A stretch of DNA of 42,282 nucleotides from NCBI GenBank assembly GCA_947492175.1, contig CANLMQ010000045.1:1-42282 (forward strand), in the 5' to 3' direction. Positions within the stretch are counted from its first letter, which is position 1. The number at the start of each line of letters is the position of its first letter. Source of the stretch: an uncultured Draconibacterium sp. GTDB lineage: Bacteria > Bacteroidota > Bacteroidia > Bacteroidales > Prolixibacteraceae. The position numbers were made by a program, and so were the translations under genes. This document shows, one piece after another, positions 26,457-34,525 of this stretch. Below the pieces are notes generated by a model that was not told where the DNA came from, searched no databases, and worked only from the letters and a program-made list of their open reading frames with translations.

Positions 26457-28133
26457 ATGAAGAAAATACTTATAGTAATATTAACCTTGGCCCTTATCCC
26501 AATTATAAATTCTTGTAATGATTTTGAGGAAATAAATGAGAGCCCTAATAATGTGAGTGCGATATCGCCAAACTTTTTGTTGACTACTACGACCAAAAAT
26601 TTGGTATCTACATACTGTGGTCTTAGCGAGTTTAATGGAAAAGTAAGTCCTTTGTTACAATATTTTCAAAAAAACGACGGATATAAATCGGAGGTGTTTA
26701 ATGCTTTACTTTGGAATCCTGGAGATCACAGTATATGGGATGGTGCCTACACAAATCTAGTTAATGTTAAAGCCATGTCTGATCTCGCAGTGGAGGAGAA
26801 CAACGTTTTTATTGAGGCAGTAGCTCTGGTTTATAAGGCTGTATTTGTTGATTTACTTACAAAGATTTATGGTGATGTTCCCTTTTCGGAAACAAATCAG
26901 TTAGATGAAGGAATCGTTTTTCCAAAGTATGATGAACAAAAGGAAATTTATGAAACAATATTAACTGATTTGAAAACAGCAAAGAGTATGATCGAGGGAA
27001 TTTCTGGCTCTACAGTTCCTGTTTTGGATGGATATGATTTATTGTACAACAAAGATAAAAACAAGTGGATAAAGTTTATCAATTCGCTCAGAATCAGGAT
27101 GTGTCTGTTGTTAAATAATAAGAAAACAGAATTGGATGTGGATATAGACGCGGAATTTAGAGATGCTGCACAAAATGTTTTCACAAGTAATGAGGATAAC
27201 GCTGTTTTATATTATATAGGAACTGCTGCAACTAACTCTTTTAGCGATGGTCCGTTCAACAATTCGTTAATTTCTTATTCAGAGAGAATGGGGCAGGGCT
27301 TTCTTAATAGTCTGAGAAATCAAAATGACCCGAGACTGTACAGATGGTTAAGGCCTGTAGAAAAAAAATGGGATGTGGGTGTTAGTACAGAAACAACTAT
27401 TCAATTTACTGATCCGCTTGGACAAAGCTTCCCTGTTGAACTATTGCCTTATCCTGACGGCTATACTGATTTAGATACAAATATGTATGTTGGAATACCT
27501 GTAGGTAATGATTTGTCTTGGACCGGATATAATGCCGGCCCCTATGCCAATAGTGATGAGCCTAAATTTACTCCGTACGTATCTCGTCTTGCCGAGATGT
27601 ATTATCAAAATGCGAATCAATATGTTTCTATGAAGATAATTACCTATTCAGAAGTTGAATTTATACTTGCAGAAGCAGCAGCTATGGGAGCTTTTGGTAT
27701 TACTGATGCAGAAGCACATTATAAAAAGGCCATAGAAGCTTCTATGGATATGTGGGGAATATTCGATGATTATGTTGATGGTTTTGATTTTGATAATTTC
27801 TATAGTCAGGAATTAATTGACTTGAATCTGGCAGCAAATAAGCATGAACGTATTATGGTTCAAAAGTGGATATCAATGTGGCTTAGACCAGAGCCATGGT
27901 TCGACTGGCGTAGAACCGGTTACCCTGATTTTGTGCCGCCATACAAGGCAGATCAACCTGCATTACCTATTAGATATCATTATGATATCCCGAATCCGCC
28001 AGATCCTCAGTATGTTGCTCTATACAACGAAGCTGTAGAGAGGTTGGAAAAAACTCAATATGTGCAGATTGCGTCAAAAGACGATCATCGTTCCCGAATG
28101 TGGTTACTGCAAGGTACGGGAAAGCCATATTAG
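26457..28133 (+). CDS. SusD/RagB-type outer-membrane ligand-binding lipoprotein
   Basis: A 558-residue lipoprotein starting MKKILIVILTLALIPIINSC, with Cys20 as the lipidation site. FEEINESPNN after it, and the helical TPR-like body, resemble the SusD_2 subgroup (PF12771), often annotated as nutrient-binding SusD. It forms the lid of the SusC channel and captures the ligand at the cell surface. Start ATG 26457 is chosen because it places the lipobox correctly; an in-frame ATG at 26433 overlaps susC and would put eight extra residues (MLNFNAKI) before the signal. Only 10 bp separate it from susC, so they are cotranscribed. A terminator follows 17 bp after the stop. Confidence 0.93.
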   Translation: MKKILIVILTLALIPIINSCNDFEEINESPNNVSAISPNFLLTTTTKNLVSTYCGLSEFNGKVSPLLQYFQKNDGYKSEVFNALLWNPGDHSIWDGAYTNLVNVKAMSDLAVEENNVFIEAVALVYKAVFVDLLTKIYGDVPFSETNQLDEGIVFPKYDEQKEIYETILTDLKTAKSMIEGISGSTVPVLDGYDLLYNKDKNKWIKFINSLRIRMCLLLNNKKTELDVDIDAEFRDAAQNVFTSNEDNAVLYYIGTAATNSFSDGPFNNSLISYSERMGQGFLNSLRNQNDPRLYRWLRPVEKKWDVGVSTETTIQFTDPLGQSFPVELLPYPDGYTDLDTNMYVGIPVGNDLSWTGYNAGPYANSDEPKFTPYVSRLAEMYYQNANQYVSMKIITYSEVEFILAEAAAMGAFGITDAEAHYKKAIEASMDMWGIFDDYVDGFDFDNFYSQELIDLNLAANKHERIMVQKWISMWLRPEPWFDWRRTGYPDFVPPYKADQPALPIRYHYDIPNPPDPQYVALYNEAVERLEKTQYVQIASKDDHRSRMWLLQGTGKPY

Positions 28134-28150
28134 AGATTTTTATTTATAAT

Positions 28151-28177
28151 AAAAGGAAGCGAAAGCTTCCTTTTTTT
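28151..28177. terminator. Bidirectional terminator between susD and ppk2
   Basis: AAAAGGAAGC (28151-28160), loop GAAA, GCTTCCTTTT (28165-28174), then more T. A-rich on the left and T-rich on the right, it can end transcripts from both convergent genes. The stem-loop core is identical to the one at 20821-20842. Confidence 0.88.
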
Positions 28178-28207
28178 GATGTAATAATTATAGCAGTCCA
28201 TTAAATC

Positions 28208-29017
28208 CTAATACACTTTCGGCACATAAGTCATTTCTTCCAAAGGTGGACGTACATAGCCTTTATTATCTTTTCGTTCGGGCAGAACAATGGGTTCATG
28301 CTCTATTTCTTTGTACGGAATAGAGGATAACAAATGATGGATACAGTTTAAGCGTGCACGTTTTTTATCGTCGGCATCAACCATATACCAAGGACTTATT
28401 TTGGTGTCGGTGTAAGCAAACATTTCGTCTTTGGCTTTCGAATACTCAATGTATTTTTCCATCGATTGAATATCCATGGGGCTTAGCTTCCAGCGTTTGG
28501 TAGGGTCTTCAATACGCGATCTGAAACGTTTCTCCTGTTCATCCTGGCTCACCGAAAACCAGTATTTAATCAGAATAATTCCGGAGCGGATAAGCATGCG
28601 CTCAAAGTTGGGGCACGAACGTAAAAATTCCCAGTATTCGTCGTTGGTACAAAAGCCCATAACTTTTTCAACCCCGGCGCGGTTGTACCAGCTGCGGTCG
28701 AATAAAACCATTTCGCCGGCAGCAGGTAAATGCGGAACGTAGCGTTGAAAATACCATTGTGTTTTTTCCTTTTCGGTAGGTGTTCCCAGGGCAACAACCC
28801 TGCATATGCGTGGATTCAGGTTTTGAATGATTCTTTTAATTGTTCCTCCCTTACCGGCAGCATCGCGTCCTTCGAAAATAACAACAACTTTTAGCCCGGC
28901 CTTTCTAATCCATTCCTGCAACCGCACCAACTCAATCTGTAGCCTGTTTAATTCCGATTCGTAAAAATTTGTGGTTAATCTGCCGTCCTTCCTGATTTTA
29001 ATTTCCGGTTTTTCCAT
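28208..29017 (-). CDS. ppk2: Polyphosphate kinase 2 (PPK2)
   Basis: A 269-residue cytoplasmic kinase that transfers phosphate between polyphosphate and nucleotides, usually making ADP/ATP or GDP/GTP from polyP. Walker A is GRDAAGKGGTIKR (about 51-63) and the Walker B/lid region is LFDRSWYNRAGVE, followed by SRIEDPTKRWKLSPMD, all diagnostic of PPK2. Single-domain length indicates a one-domain PPK2; preference for NDP or NMP was not determined. ATG 29017 gives MEKPEIKIRK; an in-frame ATG at 29038 would add MNFIYLL, which is less likely. It follows the ATP-grasp-like gene by about 64 bp on the same strand and may be cotranscribed with it. Confidence 0.92.
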   Translation of the reverse strand: MEKPEIKIRKDGRLTTNFYESELNRLQIELVRLQEWIRKAGLKVVVIFEGRDAAGKGGTIKRIIQNLNPRICRVVALGTPTEKEKTQWYFQRYVPHLPAAGEMVLFDRSWYNRAGVEKVMGFCTNDEYWEFLRSCPNFERMLIRSGIILIKYWFSVSQDEQEKRFRSRIEDPTKRWKLSPMDIQSMEKYIEYSKAKDEMFAYTDTKISPWYMVDADDKKRARLNCIHHLLSSIPYKEIEHEPIVLPERKDNKGYVRPPLEEMTYVPKVY

Positions 29018-29081
29018 AAGTAAATAAATGAAGTTCATTTAAAGTTAAGAAAAAACACGGGAAAAAGAGAAAGCAATTTTT

Positions 29082-30308
29082 TCAAACCAATAAGTAAGCA
29101 CCAAACAGGGTGTCCTCTTGTGCTTCGGTTAAGGGGAAAAAGCCCGATTCAATTTTGTTCTCTTTTATACGTAACGGATGCTTTTCTTCCATTTCTTTTT
29201 TATACTGAAAAAACGAAGTGCCGGGAGTAAAGAAGGTTCTGAAAAGTCCTTTTTTGCCCTCCCAAATATGCTTCTCGAGTTGTAACGACAATAAGCCCAT
29301 GTTATGGCGTACGTTTATTTCTAAACACGGATTTACTTTAAGCTGTCCGTTTTCATCTTTGAAAATAAGCGTGTCAACTCCAAAATATCCCTCGTAACTT
29401 CGGGCCAGTTCGCTCGATTCCAGAATCCGGATTAGGGGTTGCACAACAAAGCCTGGAACGCATTGTACAAACTGAGTAACTTCGGGGTCAAGCGTATCGG
29501 GCAGGCCATTTAAACTGTTTCCGTTGTATTGTCCTTTGTAATCTGTTGAAAAGTTGCTTAAGCCAAGAAATGTTACTTTCCCTTTCTGCATTTTAAATTG
29601 AAAAGCAAGGTCGATAACTTTATTTAAATAAGGCTCGGCAATGGCATAACCCTGGTCTTTTACAATTGCCAGTATTTTTGCCCATACTTTAGGGTGAATG
29701 GGTTTATACCGAATAGGCTGTAATCCTCTGCCTGAACTACTCCAGGGGGCTTTTATCATTAGTTTTCCCCACTTTTGCATCAGGAATTCAAAATCCTCTT
29801 TTGTTGTGCAAATTTCGGTGAGTTGGTTTTGGCCAATAAAATGTTCCGATGGATATTGTCGGGTGATTTGGTGCAGAATATCGCGGGCAAATTTTTTCGA
29901 ATAATAATTTTTATATTCCGGTTTCCAGTTGAAAACAGGCGACTTTTTAAATTCTTCGGAACAAAATGATTTGAGTGGGGCCAGAAACTTGTGGGCCGCA
30001 GGACTCCATCCCCAGGGATTTAATTGATTAACCCGGAAATTAATATTCCCTGAATTAATGTTTTTTTTCAGAATAAAGCCGGGAGATTGTATTCCAATAT
30101 TTTGCAAGGTGTGGAGATAGCTTTCAGAGGGGAGTTCCGGAACAATAATTTTGTCGTAGGAGTGAGCAAAAAACAGGGGGAGGATGGCCAAATCTGCTTC
30201 CATTTTTTGCAAGATTCTGTTGGGTTGCCACGATGTGGTTCCATTGGCAACTGCATATTCGCAGGTGGGATTAAAATAGTAGATGTTTGAGCCTGGTAAT
30301 TTTTGCAT
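29082..30308 (-). CDS. Unassigned ATP-grasp-like protein
   Basis: A 408-residue soluble protein with no signal peptide or membrane segment. The second half looks like an ATP-grasp domain: a lysine followed by a flexible serine/glycine loop, KAPWSSSGRG (186-195); a hinge-like AEPYLNKVID (224-233); and an acidic metal/ATP site, YFGVDTLIF (308-316) with NPCLEINVRHNMG (326-338), where E330 and N332 match the usual metal ligands. ATP-grasp enzymes join a carboxylate to an amine, thiol or similar group via an acylphosphate; the substrates here cannot be read from sequence. The N terminus (IYYFNPTCEYAVANG) also looks conserved but is unfamiliar. Downstream on the same strand is ppk2. Function unknown; family assignment is by motif only. 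Confidence 0.65.
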   Translation of the reverse strand: MQKLPGSNIYYFNPTCEYAVANGTTSWQPNRILQKMEADLAILPLFFAHSYDKIIVPELPSESYLHTLQNIGIQSPGFILKKNINSGNINFRVNQLNPWGWSPAAHKFLAPLKSFCSEEFKKSPVFNWKPEYKNYYSKKFARDILHQITRQYPSEHFIGQNQLTEICTTKEDFEFLMQKWGKLMIKAPWSSSGRGLQPIRYKPIHPKVWAKILAIVKDQGYAIAEPYLNKVIDLAFQFKMQKGKVTFLGLSNFSTDYKGQYNGNSLNGLPDTLDPEVTQFVQCVPGFVVQPLIRILESSELARSYEGYFGVDTLIFKDENGQLKVNPCLEINVRHNMGLLSLQLEKHIWEGKKGLFRTFFTPGTSFFQYKKEMEEKHPLRIKENKIESGFFPLTEAQEDTLFGAYLLV

Positions 30309-30312
30309 GGCG

Positions 30313-30320
30313 CAAAAGTA
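30313..30320 (-). promoter_or_regulatory. Putative promoter -7 element for the ATP-grasp-like gene
   Basis: On the minus strand TACTTTTG (30320 to 30313) matches TAnnTTTG. It is only 4 nt before the ATG at 30308, so transcription would begin at or just inside the start codon, implying a leaderless mRNA or a different true promoter. No -33 element is clear because the position falls in the terminator hairpin. Confidence 0.3.
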
Positions 30321-30324
30321 ACTA

Positions 30325-30354
30325 AAAAACGGGCTGAATTTTCAGCCCGTTTTT
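30325..30354 (-). terminator. Rho-independent terminator of the efflux operon
   Basis: AAAAACGGGCTGAA (30325-30338) and TTCAGCCCGTTTTT (30341-30354) form a long GC-rich stem flanked by A/T tracts. It follows, in the minus direction, the stop of the adaptor gene at 30359 by a few bases and insulates the ATP-grasp-like gene. Confidence 0.88.
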
Positions 30355-30358
30355 GTTT

Positions 30359-31612
30359 TTATATTTTGGCCATTACGGCGTTTGTAACCGGAGGCTCCAG
30401 TAGAATTACATCTCCTTCTTTAACACCGTTTTTGATTAGTACAAATTCTTCGTTTTCCAAATCAGTTTCAACCAGTTGTTTTTTATTGCCGGTATTTGTT
30501 TTTAAATACACATAATTATTATCGTCTTCTTTAAACACAGCTTTTAAAGGAACAAAAATGGCTTCTTCAAGATCTGTAAGTATAATATCATTGTTACTTG
30601 TCATGGCTGGTTTCAAGCCTTCGTTGCTTTCTTCTAAATGAATAACTACTTTAAAAACTTTCATGTCGAAATCTTTGTGATCTTCTCCGACCCTGGCAAT
30701 GCTTTTAATCTCTCCGTTTATTACAACTTCTTCCAATGCATCAAAAGATACTTTCACATCGTTGCCTATTTTAATTTTCGAAATATCAATTTCTTTTACA
30801 AAGGTTTCTGATATAACTTTCGACATATCGGGCAAAGTGGCAATAGGAGGTGCAAATTCATAGGTCATTACATTATCGTCCTTACTGTATTTTTTCCCTT
30901 CCCAGCTTTTCCCAAAAATAACAATTCCGTTTTCGGGAGCAGTAATTCTGGCTGCCTGCATAGCTTGTTGAAATTTATTTATTCTTTTTTGGCTCCTTTC
31001 TACTTGTTCTGCCGAGCGGCCAACCCGCATTTTTAGTTTGTTTTGCTCCAGAAGATAGTCACGTTGTTTTTTGGCAATATTGTTTTCTGCCTTTTGGTAA
31101 GTCATTTGTGCTTTTCGCTGGTAGGCTGCCGATTCGTAAACAGATTGTTCCAAATCAATTTTGTTGTATTCCAGATCCAGTTTGGCGTTTTTTATTTCTT
31201 CGCGCAATTGGGTAAGTTTAACAGTACTGTCGATTTTCGCATTTTTGAGATCGGCTTCTTCTTTCTCAAATTTTTGTCTTTCTTCGCGCATCCCCGACAT
31301 TATTTCACTGGCATCTAGCTGCATAATAAATTCGCCTTTTTTTACATATTTCCCGTCTTGGGCCAGGTTGAGTATTTTTAAGCGCCATAAACGAAGATCC
31401 CAGTCGCCAAGAATTTTAGGTACTTTTATGGGAGTAGAAACCAACCCATTTATTTCGCCTTTACACGTAAGTGTTGCTTCAAACTTTCCTTTTTTTACCA
31501 CGTAAAATTTTTCTGACTTTTCTGTTGAAAAGGTGGAAGAAAATACAGCAGCAACAATAATAAGAGATAAGAGTATAGCCGAAATAATTATGTGTTTTCT
31601 TTTAATTGCCAT
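30359..31612 (-). CDS. HlyD/RND-type periplasmic adaptor (second adaptor of the efflux operon)
   Basis: A 417-residue membrane-fusion protein. An N-terminal membrane anchor (about 7-26, IISAILLSLIIVAAVFSS) is followed by a lipoyl/barrel-sandwich half, a long alpha-helical hairpin with coiled-coil character (about 105-215, rich in E/K/Q such as REERQKFEKEEADLKNAK), the second lipoyl half (ARITAPENGIVIFG), and beta-barrel domains. The length and the helical hairpin suit bridging an inner-membrane permease to TolC. It is the last of four minus-strand genes and starts 2 bp after the TolC gene, so it is coupled to it. The first gene of the operon is a related adaptor, making two in one operon. Confidence 0.85.
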   Translation of the reverse strand: MAIKRKHIIISAILLSLIIVAAVFSSTFSTEKSEKFYVVKKGKFEATLTCKGEINGLVSTPIKVPKILGDWDLRLWRLKILNLAQDGKYVKKGEFIMQLDASEIMSGMREERQKFEKEEADLKNAKIDSTVKLTQLREEIKNAKLDLEYNKIDLEQSVYESAAYQRKAQMTYQKAENNIAKKQRDYLLEQNKLKMRVGRSAEQVERSQKRINKFQQAMQAARITAPENGIVIFGKSWEGKKYSKDDNVMTYEFAPPIATLPDMSKVISETFVKEIDISKIKIGNDVKVSFDALEEVVINGEIKSIARVGEDHKDFDMKVFKVVIHLEESNEGLKPAMTSNNDIILTDLEEAIFVPLKAVFKEDDNNYVYLKTNTGNKKQLVETDLENEEFVLIKNGVKEGDVILLEPPVTNAVMAKI

Positions 31613-31614
31613 AG

Positions 31615-33099
31615 TTAATTTTCTAAAAGTTCATCATAATCAACAACCAGCGGGCGGTTGTTTTCAAAATCGAAAAGAGTTAAACTCCGTAATCTGAAAT
31701 AGGCAGTCCAGTAGTCTCTTAAACGCGAAAGATAATTCATTCGTGCTCTTTCCTGATCATTACTGGCAATATTCAGTTTTATAACGTCAATTTTACCAAT
31801 CAGAAATCGTTGAAAAGTTACATCATAACCCATTTTTGCTACGGTATCGGCTTTTGCTGAAGTAAATACTTGCCCGGCTTGTAAATTAAATTCAAGTACG
31901 CTTTGGTGAATATCTTGCTCAAAATCAATGCGTTCCTGTTCTATCGTTGCAAGAGCTACTTCGCGATTCGATTTTGCCATTGAATAACGCCCTTTTCCAC
32001 GCCCCCAATCAACTATCGGGATATTCAGTCCCAGGCGAACAACCTGGCTTTTATCGGGTTTCTGGTAAACCTGATCAAGATTTTCAGCACTTTGGTTTAA
32101 TCCATAGAGTGCGAAAAGCGAAGTATTCAATCCTCGTTCTGATTTTGCCCTCGCAACTCTTTCGTCTTCCTCCAGTTTCCTTTGTTGCTGGCGTAGCATT
32201 TCAGGATTGTTTTTCAGTGCATGGTTAAGTGCCATGTCAGGATTAATTTGTAGCTCAGGAATTTCACTCGGAACGATACATTCAATAATGGTCTCTTTCG
32301 GCAATCCAAGGAAGGAATTTAACATTGCCTGTGCTCTTTTTTCTTCCAGGTTTGCCATATTTAAGTCCTGTTCGTTATTTAGCAGTCGTAATTCCAGTTC
32401 AAGTAGTTCATCTTGAGTTACTGTTCCTACCTGGAAACGTCCTTTTCCAATTTTATAAAGTGTATCTGCGTTGGCATAATTCATTTCGGCAATGCCTTTC
32501 TGAATTTGTGCATTGATTAAACCAAAGAAACGATTAGTAGATTTAACCCGTAAATCTTCTACACTCTGTATTAATTCTTTTTTAGCTTTTTCAAACTTAA
32601 GAGGTTCTAGTTTAGAGGCCCACTTTAAACGGTTATAGCCATTTAATTCCTGCGAAAAACCAATACTTATTGGGGTAGCGTTAAATGATGTATTTTTATC
32701 ACCTCCAAGGTTTTTTATTAAACCCAGTTCGGAACGGACAAAAACTTGTCCGCCGGTTAAAGCAATATTTTGTACTGCGGAGAGGCGAACGTCGGAATTT
32801 ATAAATTCCCTTAACCTGTACTCATCTTCGTTGGTTTCCCAATTGTATTCTTTTCTGTTGTATCGGTTAAAATCCAGCGGATTTGAACTTAATGTTAAAC
32901 TCGGAAGAAGTTCTGCTTTATAAAAACGATGTTCCCAATAACTTGCCAGGTACATGTTTTTATTTCTGAAAGCATCGATAGATTGTTTCGAGGCAATATC
33001 GATAACCTCGGGCAACGTTAAAACAAGCTTATTTTCCTGCGCTTGCGAGGTTGTTGCCATACCTGCAATTAATAATATTGAAAGGATTATGTTTTTCAT
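31615..33099 (-). CDS. TolC-family outer-membrane efflux protein
   Basis: A 494-residue exported protein with a signal peptide (1-20, ending TSQAQ). The body has two long helical repeats typical of OEP/TolC proteins: leucine-, glutamine- and asparagine-rich helices with LPSLTLSSNP in the first half and GRGKGRYSMAKSNREVALATIEQERIDFE compressed in the second. It forms the outer-membrane exit duct of a tripartite pump. It lies 18 bp after the permease and 2 bp before the second adaptor, inside one operon. Confidence 0.88.
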   Translation of the reverse strand: MKNIILSILLIAGMATTSQAQENKLVLTLPEVIDIASKQSIDAFRNKNMYLASYWEHRFYKAELLPSLTLSSNPLDFNRYNRKEYNWETNEDEYRLREFINSDVRLSAVQNIALTGGQVFVRSELGLIKNLGGDKNTSFNATPISIGFSQELNGYNRLKWASKLEPLKFEKAKKELIQSVEDLRVKSTNRFFGLINAQIQKGIAEMNYANADTLYKIGKGRFQVGTVTQDELLELELRLLNNEQDLNMANLEEKRAQAMLNSFLGLPKETIIECIVPSEIPELQINPDMALNHALKNNPEMLRQQQRKLEEDERVARAKSERGLNTSLFALYGLNQSAENLDQVYQKPDKSQVVRLGLNIPIVDWGRGKGRYSMAKSNREVALATIEQERIDFEQDIHQSVLEFNLQAGQVFTSAKADTVAKMGYDVTFQRFLIGKIDVIKLNIASNDQERARMNYLSRLRDYWTAYFRLRSLTLFDFENNRPLVVDYDELLEN

Positions 33100-33117
33100 G
33101 TGGTTTTGTTTTTTAGC

Positions 33118-34503
33118 TTATGATCGAAGTGAAACAACTGGATCGTTTTCGGCTGCCCGTTTGGCAGGTAGATAACCAAAAGTTACTCCAACAAGTACCG
33201 AAACGCCAAAAGCAATAATAATACTGAATGCAGATACAACGGTTTTAATATCGAACATAGCTGTAATGACTTGAGAAAGAACTACGCCCAGAATAATTCC
33301 GATGATTCCGCCGGTTAAACTTATCAGTGTTGATTCGGCTAAAAATTGTGCAATGATATCTTTTTGTTTAGCTCCGATAGCCTGGCGAACACCAATCTCA
33401 CGGATGCGTTCAAGTACCGAAGCCAGCATAATATTCATAATTCCAATTCCTCCAACCACCAGCGAAATTCCGGCGATAACTCCCAATACAATGTTGAATA
33501 TCTTTTTTGTTTTTTGCTGTTGCTTCAAAAGGAGTTCGGGAATGGTTACTTCAAAATCATATAATTCGGAATGTCTTCTAAGCAACATTCTTTTAATTAG
33601 TGTAGCCGATTCGTTTAGTTGTTCTGTCTCCTGTACCTGAACAATAATTTTATCCAGTTGATTTAAGTTTGGATCAGTGTCAACCGGATCTTCTTTTTGT
33701 CCTGAACCACCAAAAATTACAACCATTCCACCATCGCCACCTTTTTGGTTAGCTTTTATTACTTCGTCGGCTCGTATTAACGAACGATTTTTAAATCGCA
33801 GCAACATGGTTTGTACCGGAACAAATATTTTATTGTCTGAACTGCTGATTCCGAGTTCATCGGAAGCAGAAGCTGTAAAGTCGCGGCGTTCTACTACTCC
33901 AATAATCTTTAACCAAATTTGGCCGCATTTTATATATTCCCCAATTGGATCTTGCGACCTGAAAAATTGCTCTTTAATATTGTTTCCAATTATGCAAACC
34001 GGAAGCCCTTTTTCTGTTTGAATCGAGTTAAATGAATGGCCTTCCTCCAGGTTTATATTGAAAAGATCGAAATAATGATTGTCGATTCCTTCCAGAATAA
34101 CCGGTTTGCTTATACCATTTAGTAATGCCGAGTAGTTGAATGAAATTACTGGTGTTATTTTTTCGATGGTGGGAACAACTTGTTTTATTGCTTCAACATC
34201 AAGCAAGGTGAGCCCTTTCGAAAATTTCTTTGCTCCGGGCTGCCCATTGTTTTCATTGCTGTTGTTGTTGTTTCCTCCTTCTGAGAGGGCATAGGAACTG
34301 GGTGTGATAACTATATTATTTACCCCAACCAATTTAATTTGTTCCAGAATTTCCTGCTCGGCACCTTTACCAATGGCCATCATACTAATTACGGCAGCGA
34401 CTCCGAAAATAATTCCAAGCGCAGTTAGTATCGATTTTAGTCTGTTGGCAATAATTGCTTCAACAGCTATTAAAATATCGTGTAAATATCTTTTAATAAA
34501 CAT
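33118..34503 (-). CDS. MacB-type ABC transporter permease of the efflux operon
   Basis: A 461-residue inner-membrane permease. N-terminal helix at about 25-47 (SILTALGIIFGVAAVISMMA), a large periplasmic core with an asparagine-rich insert near 75-90, and three C-terminal helices (about 335-360, 385-410 and 425-448) with the GIGIMNIMLASVLERIREIG FtsX motif and the closing YLPAKRAAENDPVVSLRS. Unlike E. coli MacB, it has no N-terminal ATPase domain, and none of the four operon genes encodes one. With the flanking adaptors and TolC it should form a tripartite efflux or secretion system; the substrate is unknown. Confidence 0.85.
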   Translation of the reverse strand: MFIKRYLHDILIAVEAIIANRLKSILTALGIIFGVAAVISMMAIGKGAEQEILEQIKLVGVNNIVITPSSYALSEGGNNNNSNENNGQPGAKKFSKGLTLLDVEAIKQVVPTIEKITPVISFNYSALLNGISKPVILEGIDNHYFDLFNINLEEGHSFNSIQTEKGLPVCIIGNNIKEQFFRSQDPIGEYIKCGQIWLKIIGVVERRDFTASASDELGISSSDNKIFVPVQTMLLRFKNRSLIRADEVIKANQKGGDGGMVVIFGGSGQKEDPVDTDPNLNQLDKIIVQVQETEQLNESATLIKRMLLRRHSELYDFEVTIPELLLKQQQKTKKIFNIVLGVIAGISLVVGGIGIMNIMLASVLERIREIGVRQAIGAKQKDIIAQFLAESTLISLTGGIIGIILGVVLSQVITAMFDIKTVVSAFSIIIAFGVSVLVGVTFGYLPAKRAAENDPVVSLRS

Positions 34504-34525
34504 GTTATTCAGATTTGGCGGTTAG

